In this document: positions 1-8,390 of the stretch, in pieces
How the letters are laid out: the number at the start of each line of letters is the position of its first letter
Position numbering within the stretch: position 1 is the first letter of the stretch
NCBI RefSeq assembly: GCF_014041995.1
Contig: NZ_CP059492.1
Coordinates: 310,001 to 374,000 of the forward strand
Direction of reading: 5' to 3'
DNA from: Changpingibacter yushuensis
GTDB lineage: Bacteria; Actinomycetota; Actinomycetes; Actinomycetales; Actinomycetaceae
Length of the DNA stretch: 64,000 bases
Translations under genes and position numbers: made by a program
The notes under the pieces: model-generated
Database searches by the model: none
The model's input: the letters and a program-made list of their open reading frames with translations, nothing else
Told to the model about the DNA's origin: nothing

Positions 1-122
1 GTCATCAAGACTACGAAGATTGCTACCAACCGGAAGGAGAGCGTCCGCGAAGCGCGGGGAGGCTTCAACCCGGTGGGAACTTCGAGGGCCGGCTTCGATC
101 GGTGCCCGGTGGGAGATGACAC
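1..122 (-). CDS. Sensor histidine kinase, N-terminal fragment
   Basis: On the minus strand a reading frame opens with GTG at 122 and runs off the window start (40 codons). It encodes a Ser/Pro-rich cytoplasmic lead followed by the start of a hydrophobic segment (SFRLVAIFVVLM), the usual beginning of a membrane-bound histidine kinase. It begins 9 bases after the stop of the OmpR-type regulator, so the two are probably translationally coupled as regulator then kinase. No kinase motif is inside the window, so the assignment rests on position and the N-terminal membrane segment. Confidence 0.72.
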   Translation of the reverse strand, partial: MSSPTGHRSKPALEVPTGLKPPRASRTLSFRLVAIFVVLM

Positions 123-131
123 TGTTGCTAC

Positions 132-875
132 TTACTTGCCTGCGCGCAGAACGTATCCGATACCACGCTTGGTCTGGATGAGTGGAACGATTGCTGCGGC
201 CTGTTGAGGATCCGTGATTCCGAGCGCATCTGGAGAGTCCACCTTGCGGCGCAGGTAAGAGATGTAAGACTCAACGATGGAGATCTCACCGTCCCAGTTG
301 TAGTCCCAGACGTGGTCCAGAATCTGCATCTTGGAGACCACTCGTTCAGAGTTGATCATGAGGTAGCGCAGAAGCTTAAACTCAGTGGGAGAGAGGTCGA
401 TTTCATGGCCAGCGCGCCGGACTTCGTAGGAGTCCTCGTTCAGTTCCAGATCCTGATAGGTGAGCACTGCCGAATCATCTTCTACCGGGTGGGTACGGCG
501 CAACACTGCGCGGATACGTGCCACCACTTCTTCGAGTGAGAACGGCTTGGTGATGTAGTCATCGCCGCCCACGGTGAGGCCTTGGACTTTGTCCTTGATA
601 TCGTCCCGTGCAGTGAGGAACAGAACGGGGAGTTCGGGTGCGCGTTCGCGCAGGCGACGCAATACTTCGAAGCCGTCCATATCGGGGAGCATGATATCCA
701 AGACTGCCAGATCAATGTGGCTGCCGGCCTGGTGATCTAGTGCCTCATGCCCATCAGCGGCAGTCAGGACTCGAAAGCCAGCGAAACGCAACGATGCGGA
801 GAGAAGTTCGCGGATGGACGGTTCATCGTCGACGACCAGGAGGGTCGCTTCGGGAACGGGGGACTGATTACTCAT
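132..875 (-). CDS. OmpR/PhoB-family response regulator
   Basis: 247 residues, the normal length for the family. The receiver domain occupies about residues 11-125, with acidic pocket D16-D17, phospho-acceptor D60 in the VLDIMLPDMDG stretch, T88 and K110. A C-terminal winged-helix DNA-binding domain spans about 140-245. It resembles the actinobacterial PrrA/MprA/CseB group, but its target genes cannot be read from the sequence. The downstream gene is the cognate kinase. The intergenic region upstream holds hairpins that probably end the convergent-reading pspA transcript. Confidence 0.93.
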   Translation of the reverse strand: MSNQSPVPEATLLVVDDEPSIRELLSASLRFAGFRVLTAADGHEALDHQAGSHIDLAVLDIMLPDMDGFEVLRRLRERAPELPVLFLTARDDIKDKVQGLTVGGDDYITKPFSLEEVVARIRAVLRRTHPVEDDSAVLTYQDLELNEDSYEVRRAGHEIDLSPTEFKLLRYLMINSERVVSKMQILDHVWDYNWDGEISIVESYISYLRRKVDSPDALGITDPQQAAAIVPLIQTKRGIGYVLRAGK

Positions 876-956
876 GGAATCATTGAACGGGCGAAAGCTG
901 GGAGTTGTCTAGGAGATTCCCGGAAATGTCTGGGAGTAGGCAGGGAGAGATCCCAG

Positions 957-1022
957 AGATGCCTCACAAGAGGCATCTACCTTAGCGAGAGCGGTGTGGC
1001 GGGCGCATTGCGCCCGCCACAC
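957..1022. terminator. Two hairpins between pspA and the regulator
   Basis: A 9-bp stem with a 4-nt loop (957-965 / 970-978) and a perfect 13-bp GC-rich stem with a 3-nt loop (994-1006 / 1010-1022) lie just downstream of the pspA stop. No long T-run follows, so this is termination by stem strength or simple mRNA 3'-end protection. The remaining bases of the 175-bp gap (876-1050) presumably hold the regulator promoter. Confidence 0.6.
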
Positions 1023-1050
1023 GTCCACAGTACTGTTCGAAAAGCTCTGC

Positions 1051-1806
1051 TCAGTACAGGTTGAAATCCTTGGCCTCGATCTTGGCGGGCTCTGAGCCAG
1101 ACTTCAGTGCAGCCAAGCGAGCTTCGATCTCAATATCGTTGCTGTGATCTTCAAGCGCAGCGAACTGTTCATCGAGTGAAGCTGCTGCAACTTCTGCCTT
1201 GCCCATCGCTAGGGCCTCTTGCTTGCGGACCTGTTCCTCATAGCGCCCAAGCTCGCTGGTGGGATCGAGCACGTTAATTGAGGAGATCGCGTCCTGCACC
1301 TTGTTCTGCGCACTGGCGGTCTTCTGGCGAGCAATCAGCTGATCGCGCTTGTTCTTCAGCTCGTCGAGCTTGCCACGCATCTGCTCCAAGCCGGTCTTGA
1401 GCTTAGCCACTACTTCCTCTTGGGAAGCAATAATCGGCTCAGCGTCCTTGGCTTCCTTCTCAAACTGCATCTGGCGCTGGATGGCTACCTTGGCAAGGTT
1501 GTCGAACTTGGCGGCATCGGCTTCTTTGCCCGCGGCGCGCATTTCATCGGCTTTGTTGGAGGCCGCCAGAGCCTTTTGGCCCCATTCGCGGGAAGCTTCA
1601 ACATCTTCCTTGTAGTCAGCCTGAGTGAGGCGAAGGTTGCCTACCGTAACGGCGACGGCGTCCTGTGCCTCAGCAATCGAGTTGGTGTAGTCGCGGACCA
1701 TTTGGTCCAGCATCTTCTGCGGATCCTCAGCGCGATCGAGCAGTGCGTTGACGTTCGCCTTCGCGAGCTGTGCCATTCGGCCAAGGATCGTTTGCTTCTC
1801 TGCCAT
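1051..1806 (-). CDS. pspA: PspA/IM30 family membrane-stress protein
   Basis: 251 residues, predicted almost wholly alpha-helical coiled coil (charged Glu/Lys/Ala/Gln-rich repeats), beginning with the family N-terminus (MAEKQTILGRMAQLAKANVN). PspA/IM30/Vipp1 proteins are ESCRT-III-like and assemble on damaged inner membrane. The ATG at 1806 is chosen because AGAAAGG lies just upstream and family similarity starts there; the open frame continues upstream only by overlapping the neighbouring gene. The gene follows a TPM-domain membrane protein on the same strand, a pairing seen in other actinobacteria, and the two may be co-transcribed. Confidence 0.92.
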   Translation of the reverse strand: MAEKQTILGRMAQLAKANVNALLDRAEDPQKMLDQMVRDYTNSIAEAQDAVAVTVGNLRLTQADYKEDVEASREWGQKALAASNKADEMRAAGKEADAAKFDNLAKVAIQRQMQFEKEAKDAEPIIASQEEVVAKLKTGLEQMRGKLDELKNKRDQLIARQKTASAQNKVQDAISSINVLDPTSELGRYEEQVRKQEALAMGKAEVAAASLDEQFAALEDHSNDIEIEARLAALKSGSEPAKIEAKDFNLY

Positions 1807-1960
1807 GACGTAGACCTTTCTAGGATCTGGGGTGTTTGAGAAACCGAGTCGTAACCATTGTGAAGGATGTTCGCGCCTCGGAAGCGGTTCTTTGTGTTGT
1901 TGGGTTGATGTTTGCCAGTTGTGGTTGGGAAAGCGATACCTCCGGAGAGGTGACCATGAC

Positions 1961-3868
1961 CTAGAAGGAACCGCCGAAGCCGCCTCCACGGCCTCCGCCT
2001 CCGCCTCCGCCTCCAAAGCCACCTCCACCAAAGCCGCCACCGAAGGATCCGGCGGAGAATCCACCATGTCCGCGATGTCCGCCGCCCGAAAGCAGGGACC
2101 CGATGATCATTCCTCCGAGCACCGCGCCGAAGTCAGAACCGCCATTGTTCTGCGAGTTCTGCTGGCGGCGCTCTTCCTCAGAAACTCCGCGTTGCGCAAC
2201 GGAATATGCTTCGCCGCTCTGTACCCGGGCTCTATCAAATAGCTGGGCTTGTTCCATGAGATTGGCGGTGTTCGTAGCCTGAGCGAAGGAGCCTTTCGCC
2301 GCCGCAAGTTGAGTGCGGGCTTGTTGCGGAATGAAACGGGAATAGCGATCAACGTAGGCGTCGGCTTCGGTGATAGAGGCGTGAGCCGCGGCCCGGTTGC
2401 GTTCCACCAGCTGTTGGGCGCGCCGCCAGTTCTCCTCAGCGCTACGAACTGCCGCAAGCGCCGCATCGAGTGCGTTCTCAGCTGTTGTGAGCTGGTTGAA
2501 GGCCCGAATGGGATCCACTGAGTTTCCGGTGGCATAGGCCACGGCTGCCTCTGCGTCCGCCTTGCGAGCGGCAATGACGTGATCGCCGCGACCCAGCCGT
2601 TGAGCATCGGAAATATCGCTGCTGATTGAACTGAGTGCTTTCTGAGTGTTGGCATTGGCTTGTTCGAATGCCGCCCGCGCGTTGGAGATTTGGTCGACTA
2701 GGCTGCGTGCCTGGCGCACAGTATCTTCGGCAAGCCGTGCATAAGGCACCGCCTTCGACTTGTCAGTTGCCGCTGTACTTCGGCCCTCAGCAACGGCCTT
2801 CTCGGCAGCCCCTAATAACGTGGAGATCTGAGCCGGATAGGTGCGCAGGGTTACAAGGGCGGATTCGGGATAGGTCAATGCCAGCGAATCAATCTGTGCT
2901 GGAGCCGATCCAGTGCTGGTCCGCAACTCGCCAATCCTGACCTCAAGCTGGTCGAAGTGCTCCACAACCGTCGCAGCGAGGTTGCGCATCTGGGTGAAGT
3001 TCTCTTCTTGTTCAGTGATGGCCTGTTGTGCGGCAGTGGCAAGCTTGATGATGTGCTGATTCATCTCGAGCTTCTGAGCTGGAGTCTCCGGGACCTCGTC
3101 GTCGAGCTTCTTGCGAATCTCAAATGCCTTCTGCACGTACTCCTGAGCCTGTGAAAGCACGGTATCGAATTGCTTGGTGGCTTCGATCCCAAACTCTGCT
3201 TTTGCGAACTCGAGTTCCCCGGCGGCTGCACGCACGCCGTCGTCGACCGAAAGCAGTGCTTGGGAAGCCTGCTTCTCAAGGGCGCCTAGATCCGCGGCTG
3301 CCTTGACTGTGGCCGCCTTCTTGCGACGGGAGGAAAGGAACCACAGGGCCAAACCACAGCCAATAAGGAGCACGATCAGAATGATGGGCGCGGCGGATGA
3401 AGACGAACCGGAACTGTCGAGGTTCGCGGCCAACGCGTCAAGCCCGCCAGACCAATCGCCATCGTGCCAAGCGGAGGTGACATCGCCGTTGATCGCATCG
3501 CGGAGCTCGGAAGCTGTGAAGCCGTCACCACCCGTCCACACCGATAACTGGTTGGTATCAACCGCGATGGCAAGCAGAGAATCTTGGCTACCAAAGCCGG
3601 AGAGAGTGAAGGATTCGTAGGCCCAATCATCCGAGCTGACCGAATCGAACGAGTCCACGAACACGACGCGGAGGCTGTTACCGGTAGCGCTCTGCAGATC
3701 CACGATGGAGGATTCCATAGCGGGCACCTCGCTGGAAATAGAACCAGTGAGGTCAGTGACGGTATCGGTGACGCGCACCGGTTCCTCGGCAGAAGCGGCG
3801 GTAGGGAAGCCGATGAGGGCGACCGTGACAAGAGATAGGGCAGCAATACCCTTACGAAGCAGATGCAC
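1961..3868 (-). CDS. TPM-domain membrane protein with coiled coil and Gly-rich tail
   Basis: 635 residues. Order: Sec signal peptide 1-27 (cleavage after ASA), TPM (YgcG-type) domain about 35-150 outside the membrane, one transmembrane helix about 159-179 followed by an RRKK stop-transfer, a long helical coiled-coil region about 190-560 in the cytoplasm, and a tail (about 605-635) made almost only of Gly and Phe. Glycine-rich tails are common in YgcG-like proteins. Its position directly before pspA suggests a role in membrane stress or stabilisation; the biochemical activity is unknown. Confidence 0.85.
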   Translation of the reverse strand: MHLLRKGIAALSLVTVALIGFPTAASAEEPVRVTDTVTDLTGSISSEVPAMESSIVDLQSATGNSLRVVFVDSFDSVSSDDWAYESFTLSGFGSQDSLLAIAVDTNQLSVWTGGDGFTASELRDAINGDVTSAWHDGDWSGGLDALAANLDSSGSSSSAAPIILIVLLIGCGLALWFLSSRRKKAATVKAAADLGALEKQASQALLSVDDGVRAAAGELEFAKAEFGIEATKQFDTVLSQAQEYVQKAFEIRKKLDDEVPETPAQKLEMNQHIIKLATAAQQAITEQEENFTQMRNLAATVVEHFDQLEVRIGELRTSTGSAPAQIDSLALTYPESALVTLRTYPAQISTLLGAAEKAVAEGRSTAATDKSKAVPYARLAEDTVRQARSLVDQISNARAAFEQANANTQKALSSISSDISDAQRLGRGDHVIAARKADAEAAVAYATGNSVDPIRAFNQLTTAENALDAALAAVRSAEENWRRAQQLVERNRAAAHASITEADAYVDRYSRFIPQQARTQLAAAKGSFAQATNTANLMEQAQLFDRARVQSGEAYSVAQRGVSEEERRQQNSQNNGGSDFGAVLGGMIIGSLLSGGGHRGHGGFSAGSFGGGFGGGGFGGGGGGGGRGGGFGGSF

Positions 3869-4142
3869 GGCTCAATCCTTACCTGTTCCGGCATGAAGCG
3901 AAAGCGCCAATCAGGGGAAAGATGCCCCAGAGTTGGTCGATTGAGGCGCACGTGATGTGTACCTCAGTGCCACGGTACCAACCGAAGCGGACAATCGGGG
4001 AGTGCCGCGGCGCTTTTTGCCATGAGCGGAGCACTGTGAGAAGTCCTGATGTGTTAGGAATGGGCCGAACCGGTAGACTAGCGCACAGTATGCATTCGGG
4101 CAGGCCACGTTTCGGCACTGCCGCGGATTGTAAGTGATTTTT

Positions 4143-4150
4143 AAGGAGAG
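4143..4150 (+). promoter_or_regulatory. RBS setting the GTG start of the cold-shock gene
   Basis: AAGGAGAG lies 5 bases before GTG 4156 and fixes this non-ATG start. The 287-bp gap 3869-4155 separates two divergent genes and so must hold promoters for both the TPM gene and the cold-shock gene; no clear -35/-10 pair was singled out. Confidence 0.7.
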
Positions 4151-4155
4151 TCTCC

Positions 4156-4530
4156 GTGCCAACGGGTAAGGTCAAGTTCTTCGATGAGAAGAAGGGGTTC
4201 GGCTTCATTGCCGGCGACGACGGCGCCGAAGTGTATCTTCCTTCGTCAGCAGTACCGGTGGGGGAGAAGCTCCGCCCGGGAACAAAAGTCGAGTATGGCG
4301 TTGCGGAAACGCGCCGCGGTCCACAGGCGCTTTCGCTTAGCGTGGTGAAGAAAGTGGAGTCTCTGGCTCGCAAGAACCGCCGTACGCCTGAGGACATGGT
4401 TCCCATTATCGAGGATCTGATCAAGATTCTGGATAACTCTTCGACCCAACTGCGCCGGGGCCATTATCCAGACGGCGGCCATCGGATTGCGCAGGTCCTA
4501 CGAACATTGGCTGATGATTTCGATGCCTGA
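4156..4530 (+). CDS. Cold-shock domain protein with C-terminal extension
   Basis: 124 residues. The first ~67 form a cold-shock (OB-fold) domain with an intact RNP1 (KGFGFI, 13-18). The usual RNP2 is changed: VYLPSSAV replaces the canonical VFVHxS, so the common His is absent. Residues 68-124 are a helical, charged extension that ordinary 67-70-residue Csp proteins lack. The last 8 bases overlap the start of the DUF3027 gene, so the two are an operon. Expected to bind single-stranded RNA or DNA. Confidence 0.9.
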   Translation: MPTGKVKFFDEKKGFGFIAGDDGAEVYLPSSAVPVGEKLRPGTKVEYGVAETRRGPQALSLSVVKKVESLARKNRRTPEDMVPIIEDLIKILDNSSTQLRRGHYPDGGHRIAQVLRTLADDFDA

Positions 4531-5296
4531 TCGATTCCGGATTCAACCGAGCAAGTCCGCTGGCAAGGAGAAGATTCTTGGTTCAGCAGTGGAGCAGGCT
4601 CGCGAAGCACTCGCGGAGTTGACGCGGCCGCACAACGTTGGCGAACACGCGGGCGTCGTCGTCGAAGATGATCGCGTCCTCACGCACTGCTTCACCTGCT
4701 TGTTGCCTGGCTACTCCGGTTGGTTCTGGACGGTCACGATGGCGCGGATTCCGCGTTCATCCAAGGGAACCATTGATGAGATGGCGCTGCGCCCGGGTCC
4801 AGATGCGCTACTGGCGCCAGCTTGGATTCCGTGGGCAGATCGTCTGGAGCCCGGCGACGTTCAGCCAACTGATCGCCTCCCCCTCCAGCTGGAAGATCCC
4901 CGCTTGGAGCAAGGATTTGAGGCAACCGGTGAAGATGCGGACCAGCTAGAGGATTTTGAGTTGGGCCTTGGGCGCAAACGCGTGCTCAACAATGATGGGC
5001 GATCGGCAGCATTTGAGCGGTGGTACGCGGGTGAACATGGGCCCAAAACCGCTGGAACGCGTGCCGCCAAGGCGCAATGCTCAACGTGCGGTTTCCTGAT
5101 GCTCATGGCGGGTTCTGCCCGCACCATGTTTGGCGTGTGTGCAAACGAATGGTCGCCCTACGATGGTCAGGTTGTTTCCTTTGACCATGGATGTGGCTCT
5201 CATTCTGAGACCGATGTTCCGGTCCAGAAGAGGATGTGGGATCCCAGTGATCCGGTGGTCAACGAATCGGACTTGGACATCGTCGGTAAACAGTAG
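4523..5296 (+). CDS. DUF3027 domain protein
   Basis: 257 residues from ATG 4523, which overlaps the stop of the cold-shock gene; ATG 4514 and TTG 4487 are alternative starts. Similarity to the actinobacterial DUF3027 family is strong in the block with LLAPAWIPWADRLEPGD and in the early HCFxCxLPGYxGW region. A Cys cluster near residues 186-206 (CSTC...C) plus later Cys/His residues could bind a metal. Function unknown; frequent neighbourhood with cold-shock-like genes suggests RNA-related work. Confidence 0.85.
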   Translation: MPDRFRIQPSKSAGKEKILGSAVEQAREALAELTRPHNVGEHAGVVVEDDRVLTHCFTCLLPGYSGWFWTVTMARIPRSSKGTIDEMALRPGPDALLAPAWIPWADRLEPGDVQPTDRLPLQLEDPRLEQGFEATGEDADQLEDFELGLGRKRVLNNDGRSAAFERWYAGEHGPKTAGTRAAKAQCSTCGFLMLMAGSARTMFGVCANEWSPYDGQVVSFDHGCGSHSETDVPVQKRMWDPSDPVVNESDLDIVGKQ

Positions 5297-5360
5297 TTGA
5301 TGGTGCGGCGGTGACCGGCTTGCAGCAGTCGCATCACCGCGCTCACGAGATGCGAGATGT

Positions 5361-6605
5361 ATGAAACGACTACAGGGCCGCGCGCGTGATTACGCGTGGG
5401 GATCAGATAGCGTGATTCCCAGCCTCTTTGGGTACCCACCGGCCAGCAGCCCGGTGGCAGAGGTCTGGTTGGGGGCGCACCCCAACGATCCCTCTCGCGT
5501 TGACTGTTCAGACATGGAGCCGCTGTTTGACCCGGCGCAACTCTACCCAGCCTTGTATCCTAAGAAGCCAGCGGGTCAGACCCTTGCTGACTATATTTCC
5601 TCCGACGCCTCAGGCATTCTGGGTGAGGAGATCGCGCTTCGATCCGGGCGGGAGCTGCCTTACCTCCTCAAGATTATTGCACCGGCCGAACCTCTTTCGC
5701 TGCAGGTGCATCCATCGATCGATCAGGCGATTGCCGGATATGCAGCAGAGGATGCAGCGGGAGTTCCTCGCGATTCTCCGGAACGCAATTACAAGGATGC
5801 CAACCACAAGCCGGAACTTGTCTATGCTCTGACGCGCTTCGATGCTTTGGCGGGGTTCCGCGCTCCGCGGCGAATCGCGGAAGTGCTTCGTGGGCTTCAC
5901 ACGGATCTCACGGACAATCTACGCAAGCTGGTGCTTACTCGCGGCGTCCGTGAGGCTTTTCAGTTTGCGATCAGTGAGGATACTCGGCCTAGCCATGACC
6001 AGATTGCTCAGGTAGCAGCTGCCTGCGCATCACGGATCGCCCTCATCTCACCCTCGCGGCGTGCAGACGCGACCGTGGAACTGCTGTTCGAAAAGTTCCC
6101 AGACGATCCTGGCGTGGTGGCTTCCTTGCTACTCAATCCTGTGACGTTGCGGCCTGGGGAAGCACTTTTTATTCCGGCGGGAACCGTACACGCCTACCTT
6201 CACGGCACGGCCATTGAAATCATGGCGGCTTCAGATAATGTGTTGCGGGCCGGGCTGACCCCTAAGCATGTGGATGTACCTGAACTGCTGCGCATCGTGC
6301 GCCCTGAAGCTGCGCCGCCTGTGCGTATCGCGCCGGAACGTATCTCAAAATCGATGTCCGTTCTCTATGCGCCCGTTGATGACTTTGAGCTTGCCATCTT
6401 CGATCTGCGCGATGCCAACGTGTGGGTGAGCGCGAGCACAGTATGGGGTCCGCGAACGGTGGTGTGCTTGGATGGAGCAGCGCAGCTGGAGGCGGGTGGC
6501 CAACGTCTCACTCTCAATGCGGGCCAAGCGGCATTCGTTCCGGATTCTGACGGAAAGCTGGATATGCGCGGTTTTGGGCGGCTTGTGGTGGCAAGCGTTC
6601 CGTAG
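5361..6605 (+). CDS. manA: Mannose-6-phosphate isomerase, class I
   Basis: 414 residues, normal for type I phosphomannose isomerase, which interconverts fructose-6-P and mannose-6-P using Zn2+. The N-terminus (DYAWGS) and the SLQVHPS and NHKPE motifs, which supply zinc ligands and active-site residues, are present; a C-terminal cupin follows. It feeds mannose into GDP-mannose and glycolipid synthesis. It stands 64 bases after the DUF3027 gene on the same strand. Confidence 0.95.
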   Translation: MKRLQGRARDYAWGSDSVIPSLFGYPPASSPVAEVWLGAHPNDPSRVDCSDMEPLFDPAQLYPALYPKKPAGQTLADYISSDASGILGEEIALRSGRELPYLLKIIAPAEPLSLQVHPSIDQAIAGYAAEDAAGVPRDSPERNYKDANHKPELVYALTRFDALAGFRAPRRIAEVLRGLHTDLTDNLRKLVLTRGVREAFQFAISEDTRPSHDQIAQVAAACASRIALISPSRRADATVELLFEKFPDDPGVVASLLLNPVTLRPGEALFIPAGTVHAYLHGTAIEIMAASDNVLRAGLTPKHVDVPELLRIVRPEAAPPVRIAPERISKSMSVLYAPVDDFELAIFDLRDANVWVSASTVWGPRTVVCLDGAAQLEAGGQRLTLNAGQAAFVPDSDGKLDMRGFGRLVVASVP

Positions 6606-6710
6606 CCGGACCATTTTGTGAGACACCGCGGTCCAATCATTAAGAACAGAGTGATCAGAATGTGGATGCATGTGGACGGCGAAACGTCCACTCCATGAGA
6701 CTGGTGCAAC

Positions 6711-8189
6711 GTGAACGACACTTTGATGGAGTCGACGCCCACTGCGTCGAACGATACGAAGCCTGGCATCCTCGAAAGCTACTTCCGCGTCTCAGAGCGA
6801 GGCTCATCCCTCGCCCAAGAGATCCGGGGCGGCGCCGTAACCTTCTTCGCGATGGCTTACATCCTGGTCCTGAACCCAATCATTCTCTCTGGCCCTGATT
6901 CCACAGGCGCGTTCCTTGGTGGCGGCACCGAAGCAAACATGCCTGCTATTGCCGCAGGCACTGCGCTCATCGCAGGCGTCATGACGATCTTCATGGGTGC
7001 TTTCGCGAACTTTCCTATTGCGCTCGCGGCGGGCCTCGGCCTGAACTCGATGGTCGCAGCCACAATCGTCCAGCTTCCGGGCATGACATGGGCAGACGGT
7101 ATGGGCATCATCGTGCTTGAAGGCATCGTTGTTGTTCTGCTCGTGGTGACTGGATTGCGCGAGGCAATCTTCCGTGCAGTTCCGAAGTTCATGCGCACCG
7201 CAATCTCCGTGGGCATCGGACTGTTCATCACTCTCGTTGGTCTGGTTAACGCTGGAATCGTCCGCTCGGGAACGGGTACGGTACTCGGCTTTGCTGTGGG
7301 CGGTTCAGTATCCACATGGCCTTTGCTTGTCTTCATTGTTGGACTCTTCGTCACCGCAATCCTCATGGTGCGCAAGTTCAAGGGTGCAATCCTCATCGGT
7401 ATCCTCGGATCCACTGTTCTGGCCGTGATCATCGAAGCAGTAGGCAAGCTCGGAGTCTCCGGCGCGGACAACCCCGGTGGATGGAACCTCTCCGTTCCGA
7501 GCCTTTCTGGCTCGCCTATCGCACTACCTGACTTCGCCACGATTGGCCAGTTCTCTGTAGTCGGCCCGTTCCAGAAGCTCGGTATCCTTTCGGTCATCGT
7601 GCTCACCTTCTCCGTGATGCTCGCTGACTTCTTCGACACCATGGGCACTATGGTGGCTGTGGGCAGCGAAGGCGATCTGTTGGACGAAGAAGGAAACCCC
7701 TACAACACTGGGCGCATTCTTCTGGTTGACTCGGTTGCAGCAATCGCGGGTGGTGCTGGCGGTGTTTCCTCCAACACGTCCTTCGTCGAATCGTCAACAG
7801 GTGTTGCCGACGGCGCCCGTACCGGTATCGCATCTATTACGACCGGTGTGCTCTTCCTGCTGGCCACATTCCTTTCCCCACTTGTGGCACTTGTGCCTAA
7901 TGAAGCAGCAGCTCCGGCACTTGTGGCGGTTGGCTTCCTCATGATGCAGCAGGTTGCGGACATAAAGTGGAATGACCTCAGCATCGCCATCCCAGCATTC
8001 CTCGCCATCGTGTTCATGCCTTTCGGCTACTCGATCACAGTTGGCATCGGCGTCGGCTTCATTGCTTACGTGATTATGGAAGTCGCAACTGGCCGGGCTA
8101 AGAAGGTACATGGCCTCATGTGGCTCGTTTCCGCACTCTTCGTGGTGTACTTCTTGCTGGGTCCGATCCAGGCGGCTTTGGGCGTCTGA
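6711..8189 (+). CDS. NCS2-family purine (guanine/hypoxanthine) permease
   Basis: 492 residues with about 12 hydrophobic segments. It belongs to the AzgA/PbuG/PbuO branch of nucleobase permeases, shown by the N-terminal GGAVTFFAMAYILVLNP block, the VMLADFFDTMGTMVAVG block and the SSNTSFVES motif. Likely a proton symporter for adenine, guanine or hypoxanthine. GTG 6711 is taken as start; ATG 6726 is an alternative, and neither has a strong ribosome site. Confidence 0.92.
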   Translation: MNDTLMESTPTASNDTKPGILESYFRVSERGSSLAQEIRGGAVTFFAMAYILVLNPIILSGPDSTGAFLGGGTEANMPAIAAGTALIAGVMTIFMGAFANFPIALAAGLGLNSMVAATIVQLPGMTWADGMGIIVLEGIVVVLLVVTGLREAIFRAVPKFMRTAISVGIGLFITLVGLVNAGIVRSGTGTVLGFAVGGSVSTWPLLVFIVGLFVTAILMVRKFKGAILIGILGSTVLAVIIEAVGKLGVSGADNPGGWNLSVPSLSGSPIALPDFATIGQFSVVGPFQKLGILSVIVLTFSVMLADFFDTMGTMVAVGSEGDLLDEEGNPYNTGRILLVDSVAAIAGGAGGVSSNTSFVESSTGVADGARTGIASITTGVLFLLATFLSPLVALVPNEAAAPALVAVGFLMMQQVADIKWNDLSIAIPAFLAIVFMPFGYSITVGIGVGFIAYVIMEVATGRAKKVHGLMWLVSALFVVYFLLGPIQAALGV

Positions 8190-8278
8190 GCGGGTTTGCT
8201 CGGTAGTGCCGAGCATCTCGTCTGATCTGCGAAATTAATAGCTTATAACCATGCCCCGTGTCTCGTGGGTCATGGTCG

Positions 8279-8327
8279 GGAGAGTCCGGCAGCGGTAGAA
8301 TTGCACCGCTTCCGGACTCTCCTTTCC
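8279..8327 (+). terminator. Rho-independent terminator after the purine permease
   Basis: Perfect 11-bp stem 8279-8289 / 8312-8322, extended by an inner 6-bp stem (8291-8296 / 8305-8310), followed by a T-rich stretch. It stands 90 bases after the permease stop and before the next gene's GTG. Confidence 0.88.
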
Positions 8328-8390
8328 TTCTATACCTATGCTCGTTGAAGGCGGTGTGAGTGCCCGGAGCTCCCTGAGGAAGAGGAGACA

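Noticed and set aside
6857-7648. 263-residue minus-strand frame opposite the purine permease
   Set aside because: Low-complexity mirror of a transmembrane gene with no start signal.
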